Of a DNA stretch of 64,000 nt, positions 46,902-55,542 are shown piece after piece. Origin of the DNA: Niebla homalea (Eukaryota > Ascomycota > Lecanoromycetes > Lecanorales > Ramalinaceae); assembly GCA_019925105.1 (NCBI GenBank), contig JAHGAU010000029.1, positions 372,001 through 436,000 on the forward strand, written 5' to 3'. A program made the position numbers and the translations under genes. The notes beneath the pieces are model-generated. The model was not told where the DNA came from. It did not search any database and worked only from the letters and a program-made list of their open reading frames with translations. The first letter of the stretch is position 1. Every line of letters starts with the position of its first letter.

Positions 46902-47134
46902 GGGGGCATGGTCAAGTGGTTAAGAGTTGGGAGTCATCACTTCGAGTTGCCAAAAAGGCGGCACGGGGTAACCCCATCCGACAAGGGCGGGACCAAGTCG
47001 AGGTCGCTGAGTTCGATTCTCCCTCGAGCAATCCACCTGGGGCCACATACGAACGGGTTAACCATCCCCTAAGGTAACCTTCTCTCCCCACCGGAGGAGA
47101 GGGGTTTACCTTTTGACCCATTTGATGATTTTTT
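46902..47134 (+). ncRNA. tRNA-like Pol III element (SINE or tRNA relic)
   Basis: An A-box-like tggtcaagtggtta at 46909-46922 and a B-box-like gagttcgattc at 47009-47019 lie in the right order about 100 bp apart. A T6 run (47129-47134) follows, as expected for Pol III termination. No complete cloverleaf folds: the bases before the A box do not pair with those after the B box, and the T-arm stem pairs only partly. A tRNA-derived SINE or decayed tRNA is the best reading; chance matches cannot be excluded. Confidence 0.4.
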
Positions 47135-47545
47135 ATACATGTTTTGTTGGGGTATTGAGAGAGCTGGAGGGGGTTCGATTTGTTCGTATGTTGTCTTGTT
47201 GATAATTGGGTGAGGAAGTCACGTGGTCAGAGCGAAATCATACTTTGCTTTGGGATGGTGTGGATTAAGTTGGCCAGCCCAACTTATCAAGCAGCGTTCA
47301 GCAGCAGTCATTAAGCAGTGCTCACAGCACGTACGCATGCTTTTTACGCCGAAATTTGACGTCGTAAGTTCGCAAAGATCCTCAATAATAACGCAATTCG
47401 TCTTTGTGATCTTGCATCTATAACGCATTTGCACAACTTTGCTTCTTGTTCATATGAAATTCTAACATTTCTGCACCAAAGGAGAAGACGACACCGAAAC
47501 AGAATAGATTTCGAGACGCCTTTACATAGAGATCAACCATCACAC
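47135..47545. other. Intergenic
   Basis: About 400 bp before the 3' end of the ammonia-lyase gene. Nothing recognised. Confidence 0.4.
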
Positions 47546-49026
47546 TCACCTTGGCCCCTCTGTCCCCAACAACACAACCACACTATCGTCACCCAGTCCA
47601 AGCCTTCCTGCATCTTCTCTCGACTTCATCAACTTCAGCAAAGCCGCCAACGTTCCCGAGCTACACGGCCCCGTCCGCACCTCCATTCTTCCTAACAACT
47701 TCAACGCTTCCCGAGCCTCCCCATCGGTGACCGTGACACTGGCATCTACACCATCGCGCAAATGCGGCCAGGCAAGGTAACTCACCGTCCCACAATTCAT
47801 CCCGCACATATCGGTATCACCAGTCTCGACAGTGAGGCGTTTACCTGCCTTCAAGCTGTTTCGGAGACACGCTGCGGTGTCTGGCTCGATGGCTATGATC
47901 TTAGGCGGTGCATGCGAAGGCAATACGGATGTGGAGGATTTGTAATGCGTCACCACTGCGTGAGCGAGTGAGCCCACCCCAACAGGGACGATGATGTGGG
48001 TGGGTTGTGGGTGGGTTCCGTGGGTGGCAGAAGCGACCTGTGAGTCGATTTCGACGAGCATGGTGGAATAGCCGTCGACGACCCACTACACACAGTCCCG
48101 CTCAGGTCATATCACAACATGGTGGAAGCGGGGAAGTTCCAAGGATGAGAGTACATCATCATATCAGAAGAGGAACACGGTGACGAGGGCAGTCTCCACA
48201 TTTCAACAGAGCAGAATCACACGCACTCAAAATCAAGAAGACAGGCGCGAATCGAGCAGATAATCGTGGGCATGAGCCTCCAGAACCGGAAAAGACTCAC
48301 CTGCGGCACCTCCTCATACCCCTCCCACGCATCATCCTGGATCAACAGCCCCTTTTCTCTGGGTGGGCGGGTCTCTCCTGCTACTTCCTCCTCGGCCTTT
48401 GCACCCCTTGCAGCCGCGCTCACAGCACCATTATAATCCCCTCCTTCCACCACAAGAACCTCGGCTCCCTCCCCTCCGATCAACTCCTTGGTCGCCTCCA
48501 CCATGATCGCGGGCACATACACCGTCGCTTCCGCTCCCAGCAGGTTAGCCATGCGGGCTACGGCGCGTCCGAAATTACCGTCTGTGGCGGCGTGGAACCG
48601 GACTTTTCGCCCTGACGAAGCAAATCTGGCTTGGAGCGTGGAGAGCGAGGTCACATCGCCATCACAAGAGAGGTGGGAGGCAAGGGCGCGGAAGCATGCA
48701 TAGCTCGCCCCCAAGATCTTGAATGCCGGAAGGCCGAAGCGGGAGGATTCATCTTTCATGAAGAGGTAAGCGGGGAGGGGAGGGTGTGTTGCTGGTAGGG
48801 GCAGGTGAGTCACGGACGTCGTAGAATCCCGATTGGCGGGGCCACAAACTCTGGACAGAGGGGCGGTAGTGGGTAGAATTTCTAACGAGGAGGGTGCATA
48901 GGAGGGTAGGGAACGGTGGAGCGCGAGGATCGAGGGGGATGGGTTGTAAGGCTTTGGAGAGAGGTATATGCCGGCGGTGGGGTTGTGGTACGTCGTGCTG
49001 GCCATCTTCGGGTCGGTCTTGGTCAT
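47546..49026 (-). CDS. Diaminopropionate ammonia-lyase-like PLP enzyme
   Basis: Predicted 421-aa fold-type II PLP enzyme in two exons, 48301-49026 and 47546-48085. The 215-nt intron is long for this window; its donor GTGAGT and acceptor TGTAG join YEEVPQ to WVVDGYSTML. Family features: YLFMKDESSRFGLPAFKILG (the PLP lysine in LPAFK), RKVRFHAATDGNFGRAVARM, LIQDDAWEGYEEVPQW, then THIIVPVGVGSLAHAVVTHY (phosphate loop) and METRTGP-like MEVRTGPCSSGTLAAL. Diaminopropionate ammonia-lyase turns 2,3-diaminopropionate into pyruvate and ammonia. Fungal members are known by sequence. A related threonine/serine dehydratase-like activity is the alternative. Met8 could also be the start. Confidence 0.82.
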
Positions 49027-49857
49027 CCTTCCAAGGGAAGAGAAAGATCTCTGGAGCCCCTCAACGGCTGATGAGACGGTTTCAATCGCAATATCCAGGC
49101 TTTCGGGTCGGATACAAGGCCATTGAGAGAGAGAGAGAGGAGAGGTCGTTCACGCATGCCCTCAGCAATTGCCTGAGGTAGCTTTGAAGTCGCGCAACGG
49201 CTCATCGGGTCGGCGCATCCTTTGCCGAAAGTCTCACGCGAAGGAGTGACGGACTACCTAACCTAGTATGGCTTCATATTCCAGCTTTGTACTACCTATC
49301 ACATGCGCACGTTGACATGAAGTCAAGGTGAATGCTGTCGATTCTAGGTAGAAGATACCCATTATTTTCGGCAAAACACCACAGCGCTCCCATCTTAGGT
49401 CCTGCGCTCGAGTTGTGAAAACGCCCCCCAACCAAGGGAAGAGATACACGTACAACCTTTTTGTCTGCCTGTACATCGTCAATTTGTCTACATATACACC
49501 GTCGAATCGTCTGCATACCGTAAATAAGCATAAGTGACTCATGAATGAACTATGCCGCATTCATGAATCCGATATCTTTGACGTGACAGAATCTCTCCTA
49601 AGAGACTACCAATTCTCGATCCATTGGCTTGAGACTTTTTGTACTCTTACTGCGCGTCCTGCACTGGTCTCATTGATTCCATGGACTTTTACTACTATAG
49701 TGGCAATAAGAAAGTGGACTGGAAATACGTTGACGGTGGTGCAGCCCTGGTAGCTAATGAGATGAGGAAACTTCGGAAACTCCTGACGAAGGATAACTTG
49801 AAGTATTGGAATGAAAATGTCATCATGTGCATGTTCTGAACTGCCGAGAATCAATTA
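49027..49857. other. Upstream of the ammonia-lyase gene
   Basis: No gene supported. Contains the left copy of a dispersed direct repeat (49220-49440). Confidence 0.45.
49220..49440 (+). repeat. Dispersed direct repeat, left copy
   Basis: Starts tttgccgaaagtctcacgcg and shares with 59385-59612, in the same order and orientation, agtatggcttca, a nearby ctacct, a gtcaaggt/atcaaggt site, tgtcgat.ctaggtag and cctgcgctcga. The copies differ by substitutions and small indels. Confidence 0.8.
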
Positions 49858-50971
49858 TCAGTGACATTGAAAATCTGGAGCCCACGTGTGTGCTTTTCGG
49901 TACTGCAGGTCTATGCCCAGTTCAAGACTCGCTATCTGAATCATCTCAGCCCCCGAGCGACCTCGACTGTTTCCCGCAATCTCGAGAATACTGTCGAGTT
50001 CAGCCTGAGATGCTTGTCCCAGCCCGCACTCAGTCGCAATTCCGAAGGATGGGACATGTTCAGCTGCGGTTTTGATACGCTGCATTGTCCCCTCCTGGTC
50101 GTCTTGATGCAGAAGCCCAAGATATCATTCTGTGTTTCCAATATTCAGCTGCCTCAAGGGGGAAAAATATGCAGGATGAACGCGGGCTTTCGGAACCGGT
50201 AAGTGAAGCCAACTCACAGGTCTTGAGATGTTAGCAAGAATTGCATTCCCAAGCTCAACGATCAGGCTTGTGTCTGAAGGCTCCTTGAAGTGCTTATGTC
50301 CAAAGTCCCCATAGCAAAGATGGAACGCCAGATCCACTTCCTCAGCAAATCTTAGAACATGCTCCGTAATTGCCTCTTTGACCCGGCCGCCAAACCATGG
50401 AGGTGACGAAGTTGCGCCTTCCATAAAGGCAACTTCTTGGGCGGAATGCCATTGAATGGCAAGATCCTTCGGTGGGATGCTCTCCTGGTTACGTCTCAGA
50501 GCCGGAAACCAAAGCGCTCTCGTACACAGGCTCAACTGTAGCCCTCCATTCTGGCTCGATCAAGTTGCCAATCACGTTCAATGATGTAGGCAGCGGAACC
50601 TGAGACCTTACACCTCGGCAATTATTCCTTCACTGCGAAGCTTGCAAAACTCCTCGTACCGAAGGATTTGCAAACTCATCATACTGGACAGGCAATAGCT
50701 TGACCTGTGGAGCATCAGCGCCAGGTGAGATGTTTGGGCGATCTGATCGGATTCTCGGTGGAATCGGTGCCTGCACGAATGGGGAATTGTTGAAGATCTC
50801 GTATTGAAAGACCACGAAGTTCCGTCGCTTGCCAGTCTCACCCTCTGAAACTCGCCGTAGCCGTCGAGGCAATGATTGGTGAAGACGCTGCACTGTAACA
50901 CGCTGGTCTGGGAGACACACACTACCGACAAAATGTACGGTGTCAGCAACACTGACTGGTATTCCTTCCAT
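49858..50971 (-). pseudogene. MetE/UROD-superfamily protein, decayed
   Basis: Remnant of a fungal protein of the cobalamin-independent methionine synthase (MetE-like) superfamily. Recognisable blocks in order on the minus strand: ADTVHFVGSVCLPD; RRLRRVSEGETGKRRNFVVF; QYDEFAN; then, in another frame, EEFCKLRSEGIIAEV; VPLPTSLNVIGNLIEPEWR; LRRNQESIPPKDLAIQWHSA; LAFHLCYGDFGHKHFKEPSD; RPVSWLHLPVPKARVH; and SFGIATECGLGQASQAELDS. At least three frame changes and stops at block boundaries break it, and no GT..AG pairs repair them all. The family shape (N-terminal VHxVGS, RxxxGETG, central CYGDxGH, C-terminal ATECGLG) is otherwise complete, so this was once a full-length gene. Some breaks could be unrecognised introns. 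Confidence 0.65.
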
Positions 50972-50974
50972 CGA

Positions 50975-51729
50975 GAAGGTCAGCTAATATGATGAAGTAG
51001 ACTCCCTGCTGAAAACGCATCTCCAAGCATAACAAACTCATTGCAAATGTTGCAAATGTTGAATCTGTGAGTTTCTGCGAAAAAGTATTTGATGCCCATC
51101 GCCATTCGCTCTGTGCGCCAAAGATTCCCACACACGCGAGCGCCCTCATGATTCGAATTGGAAGATCATGTTACAATGAGAGAAGGCTTCACCTATCAGA
51201 AGCTCCTGTACGCTTGTATAGGTGCCTAACTCCTGCGAGGTAAGGACCTGCTTACCCGTGCTGAAAGCTTCGAATATTCTCATGCCAAACAGCTTTAAGT
51301 GCAGCATGAGCTTGCGGCTGGTGACCTGACATAGATGTAGCTCTGAGTTGCATGCTGGATTCGAAGCCTCGGGACCCGATTTTAGGCAGGACTGACAGCG
51401 GAAATCACCCTCCAACGAATAATGTCTGGAGGCTCAAGAGCTACCACCAATTCTCGAGCAGCTAATAGAAGATCCGAGTGCTCTCTTGACAGGGCAGTGG
51501 CTTTCCCATGATCTCGAAGTATTGATTTGACATTGCCACGAATACCGGCGATCAAATTCTGATGCTCCCCTCCTTCCTCGTTGCTGCAGTCTGACATACC
51601 CACAGCTGTGCGGCTTTGGTCGGGCAGAGTATGTTCGCTCACGGTTGATGCCAGCAAGTGTTGCATCACAAGATAGGGGAACCAATAGGCGTAAAAGCAC
51701 ATTAGCTGTATATAGTAATATATTTGCAT
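50975..51729 (-). pseudogene. O-methyltransferase N-terminal relic
   Basis: The N-terminal third of a plant-type O-methyltransferase on the minus strand: LLLAARELVVALEPPDIIRW, then after a stop and a frame change LFGMRIFEAFSTGKQVLT and SQELGTYTSVQELLI, then MRALACVGIFGAQSEWRW. The block order matches the gene at 13589. The intron after ELLI sits at the same place as its second intron, but the acceptor before the arginine codon reads CAA instead of CAG, so splicing there should fail. No SAM-binding motif follows; the copy ends near the MetE-like relic. Probably a truncated, inactivated paralogue. Confidence 0.6.
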
Positions 51730-53550
51730 TCCCTTACCACAATACGGTCATCAAGCTCAAACGTATTCGAGCAACGATTGCCCCCGGGACCTCGAGTCAC
51801 CTTAGTTCAGACTTCCGTAATTCAAGGATCCCTACTTAACACATCGATTCAATATGTGCATACGTCTCAGCGTTCTGGGCGCTTGCAAAGTCCTTATCAA
51901 TGCAGTGCGAAGGCCGGGTCGTGCGTGAAATTTGACCTGCATTTCCCCCACAGTCTTCGAAGGACAAATAAAAGCCTCGGACAGACACCGGGATCCGTTT
52001 TGGTGCGGAAACTTGCAGCCTGATTGTCAGCCGGCATCAAGTATCCTGCTAAGGCCAGACACCATATGAGAATCTCTGAAAAGAATTTACACGCTGTCAA
52101 TTGAACCTCAATTCCGCTTGGCAAGGGGGGAGGCTTTTATGGAGAAATGGCTGGTTTGAACGAGCTACACTGTCTTGTAGATACTTGCAATGTCGCTCGC
52201 CAATACTCAAGACTGAACTTTGACGGCAGAAATTTATTCGGCAAGCATTTCACATGAACTACTACGCCGATCAATTTGGTCAGCGGGAGAAAGAGACAAT
52301 ACAAGTGCATACTGGTGAGTTGAACAATGTAAAGCCCACAACAGTCATGATAGCTCACACCAGAACACTGTATTGAGATTCATCGACAGAGTGTAATGTG
52401 TCGAGCCGATTCCACTCTCATCACATTCCACTGGGGTCAGGCTGTCAAATTACCTTAGCCTGATTTTACCTTGAAGCACACGTGCAGAGACTAGGAAAGA
52501 TTGATACAGTGGGCCAGTCAACATTCGATTGATGTTTTCGAAGAGGACATACTAGTACATCCTACACCAGGTATGTGGGTTGACACCCTGTTAAGAAGGA
52601 CTTCTACTAAACTCACCAGGGGCTTCATATCCTCGGGGCTTTCTGGAGGATCGGCCCCATCCATCCGACCTTCCCAGATAAACATTAGGTGCTTAGACAT
52701 GAAGTGACGACCGCGAAATCAAAGTATTGATCTTGGCTGTTTAGTCATAGACTGAATAGTATGAAGGAGAGTCAAAATCGTTGTCTCAAGGTAGGTCGGT
52801 GGCGTTGCAATAACTGGTGTCAAAATGTTGAAAAAATCTTTGTGTGAACGAGGGCGCATCGTGCAAGCGGCGATGGTGGGATCCTGTAGAACTACGTACT
52901 TGTGGAATCGATGAGGGCCATCATATGTACGAATCCCCATACACACCGACATATGGTGCGGACCTGCAGCAAGCTAATGCCGAAATATTTTCCGAATCAT
53001 CCTTGCAGCAGGTTCAGCAGGGATTGCAGGCGATGACGTCATGAGGACACAACTTGACTCAGTCCCGGGCCTCCCGTTCCGGCTTACTGTACCTCGGTAG
53101 CTCTGCTCATTATGACTCGCTTCATGCATGTGCAAATGACACACCTGCGACCTACATAACCATCTCCTTCCTTGATGCTCGGTTCGATTAGCAATTGGGC
53201 CAAAAGAAGCAGAAGGGGAGAGATCGGCGTCTTCAATGTGCTGATCAAATGCATTTGAATGTTGGCAACAATGGTGCATGTTTGCGTGCCCCAGAGGTGC
53301 AGCTTATTTGTGGGCCTTATCAGACTCAAATGGGCTCTCAGAGCTGAGATGCATCAGTGGGACATTTGAGGAAATGATCTATGCAAAATGACTGTGACAT
53401 ACCAGGCCAAGCTTGAGACAAGGTGGAGCGTCAGGAGAAAGAAAGAAATTCAGCCGAAGCCTGATTTTGGATTTAATTCCCCGCTGAGACGCTGACTGAT
53501 AATGGAGGCATCCCGAGGAAGCTCCATCGCAAGGTATTTGAGTTGATAAA
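51730..53550. other. No intact gene, about 1.8 kb
   Basis: Short frames only (up to 101 codons) on both strands, with no assignable domain. The surrounding relics suggest this is also decayed sequence. Confidence 0.4.
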
Positions 53551-54010
53551 AGTTTACACAGCAATGTTGGGAGCCGACTTTTCGAACAGAGACACATACT
53601 CCCATGATTTCATGAAGGCGTTGGACCAAAGAAATAAGAGCTCTGCTGCAGAGTAAATCTGGAGGATGTTAGCATCAAGGATTTGGATGGCTTCTCCCAG
53701 CCGCTATTGCCGGAATTCTGACAAAGTGACGGGGCTGACTTCTAAGTCCAGTGATTTGAGGTGTTTGAAAATAAGTTTACCATGTTGTTCAACGTGTTCA
53801 GGGATAACGTCGGCTCTGTACGATTCTTATTTTCCCGAGACACGGGCTGCAAAACAGTGGACAAAAGGCTTCCATAGCTCCTTTTCGTTGCATGTGACCC
53901 ATGCTCAAGCCGTCATCGTGTCATTGATACAGTCGGCGGATGGCTCAATCCGGAGATCATCAACATGTACCGAGAGTAGAGAGGTGCGAGCCATTGACCT
54001 TGCCGTAGAG
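53551..54010 (-). pseudogene. Unidentified coding relic with three in-frame stops
   Basis: One minus-strand frame reads as protein-like sequence over about 130 codons (KELWKPFVHCFAARVSGK, SYRADVIPEHVEQHGKLIF, EAIQILDANILQIYSAAELL, FMKSWEYVSLFEKSAPN). It is interrupted by TGA, TAA and TAG. The family is not recognised; a fungal transcription-factor-like helical domain is only a guess. Confidence 0.4.
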
Positions 54011-54740
54011 GATATCTCGCAATTGTGCGTTGCTTGAGAATGGAACTCGATTATGAGGGGAGCAAGGTGAAGACTACTTTGTTAGACTTACCAATGAAAT
54101 GTCAGAGTAACGATATCCGTACAACCTCTTGGTTCGAATGAAAGATCGGAGCAATCATTGGTTGCACCGCTGAGCCGCTTCAATTGCCAATCCTGCTGAT
54201 CTTCGACGGCATCAAATCCTACGGGCTGTCGGTGTTACGCACCCACCGCATCTCAGTCAGCTAGACTTTGAACCCTACTTTGGGAATGATATTTAGCGTA
54301 TGATTTAAGCATACATTTATGCATACATCTTACTGGTGGGGTAGTCGACGCTGTAATTGGCCACTCCATTTCGCTCGGATTCATGAGATGCGCCTGCATT
54401 CTAAGCGTGCAGGTTCCACGCCCAACGGGGAAGCTAGTCCAAGCTCCAGGCAAGTCGAGACTGCTCGTGATCCGTTCTCTCATCGTCCTCTACAACAAGG
54501 TGACGAGAAAAGTTTCGTGAAAATCCTGCGACGTTTAGGTATTGAAATAAGGATTGATAATATACGGCCATTCATTTGGAGACAAAGAGGCTCCCGTCCC
54601 GTACACGTCCTTTAATTCTTGTCGTAATATCTTCACGTCTAGCCCGCTCTCCAGAAGAGACCACGATTTAGAACTAAAGCAGTGCTCAGTCAGCCATTTC
54701 GCACAGTATGAAACTCGCTTGAGACTTTTGCTACTTGATC
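54011..54740. other. Upstream of the repeat precursor
   Basis: No gene supported. An in-frame ATG at 54708 followed four codons later by TGA lies just before the chosen start of the precursor. Confidence 0.45.
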
Positions 54741-55017
54741 ATGGGAGGCGGCTTATTAGCCTTGCCCCTCTCCCTTGCTCCAGGTGAGGAATTGAAGTAT
54801 CCACTGTTTGATCACCCAAAGACTTACATTGCTAGGCGTGGAGAGCCTTCTGTCGCCACATAAACGCCATGACGCCGATGCTGCATATGAAGTGTATGAA
54901 AAGCGCAAGGACGCTGATGCTGCCACTGGGATATCTGAAAAGCGTCACGACGCGGATGCGGCCGACGGTGTTTATGAGAAGCGTCGCAACGCTGACGCTT
55001 CTCATGGGGTTCTCTAG
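54741..55017 (+). CDS. Kex2-processed repeat precursor, RiPP-like
   Basis: Predicted 74-aa protein in two exons, 54741-54783 and 54836-55017. The 52-nt intron has a GTGAGG donor, CTTAC branch-like site and GCTAG acceptor, and keeps frame. The N-terminus (MGGGLLALPLSLAPG) is a short hydrophobic, signal-peptide-like segment. After SPHKR come four tandem units: HDADAAYEVYEKR, KDADAATGISEKR, HDADAADGVYEKR and RNADASHGVL. Each unit has a constant spacer (x-D/N-A-D-A-A/S) and about four variable residues before E-K-R. Lys-Arg pairs are Kex2 sites. This is the architecture of fungal Kex2-processed repeat proteins, including ustiloxin-type (dikaritin) RiPP precursors and pheromone precursors. Two variable segments carry tyrosine, the residue cross-linked in dikaritins. 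Product and function are unknown; a pheromone-like peptide is the alternative. Confidence 0.7.
54868..55014 (+). repeat. 39-bp coding tandem repeat, 3.8 copies
   Basis: Units at 54868-54906, 54907-54945, 54946-54984 and 54985-55014 encode the Kex2-flanked repeats. The spacer codons vary at third positions, whereas the second half of each unit varies in amino acids. Confidence 0.85.
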
Positions 55018-55542
55018 TCACGTCAGTCTGTCAAAGACTTCCGCCGACTATGAAAATCCTTGGGAGTGCGTTCAAGAAGGAGCTGCTCCACATACAACAG
55101 GGGTGAGAAGGCTGTTATTGGGAGCCGGGCGATGCAAATGTGACCTTTAATCATGCACGAGCACAATCATGCATCATGATTGTTTGCTTCCACGTATCAA
55201 GTCAAAGCCTCTTAGTCAGTGGGCTGGCACATCTTCAGACTGCGTCTCTTGCCCACTTCAAAGTTTCAACCAGTATCTTGGGAGGAGAGCTTTCCTCTCA
55301 CACCGGTGTTCATTCCTTGTTGATCAAGCTAGGGATCTGTTTCATGCATGAGGACATCTAGCCAGCTTGGAGCTGCTTTATGGAGTACGATACTCAAGAC
55401 TCGCTCCAAGATCTCGGTACAGACAGGATGAGCACAAGTTGACTTCGTGATACCCAGCAGAGAAGTTAATTTTGCTTCGATGGTGGCTCGATTATTAAAG
55501 ACATTGAAGGAGAGTTGTCCACCCCAAAAAACAGGCCCAGAC
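55018..55542. other. Convergent intergenic region
   Basis: About 525 bp between the repeat precursor and the aminotransferase, which converge. Nothing recognised. Confidence 0.45.

Noticed and set aside
46902..47030. A functional tRNA gene
   Set aside because: Acceptor and T-arm stems do not pair properly; kept only as a tRNA-like candidate.
49541..49839. Short plus frames with Asp/Tyr-rich sequence considered as a patatin-like DGG fragment
   Set aside because: Only an isolated YVDGGAALVANE-like match, too short to assign; no catalytic serine motif nearby.
54868..55014. CRISPR-like array
   Set aside because: Repeats are coding, contiguous and in frame in a spliced eukaryotic gene.
54741..55017. 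Alpha-type mating pheromone precursor
   Set aside because: Units lack the Trp/Pro/Gly-rich pheromone core and differ from one another in the core, whereas pheromone repeats are usually identical. Not fully excluded.
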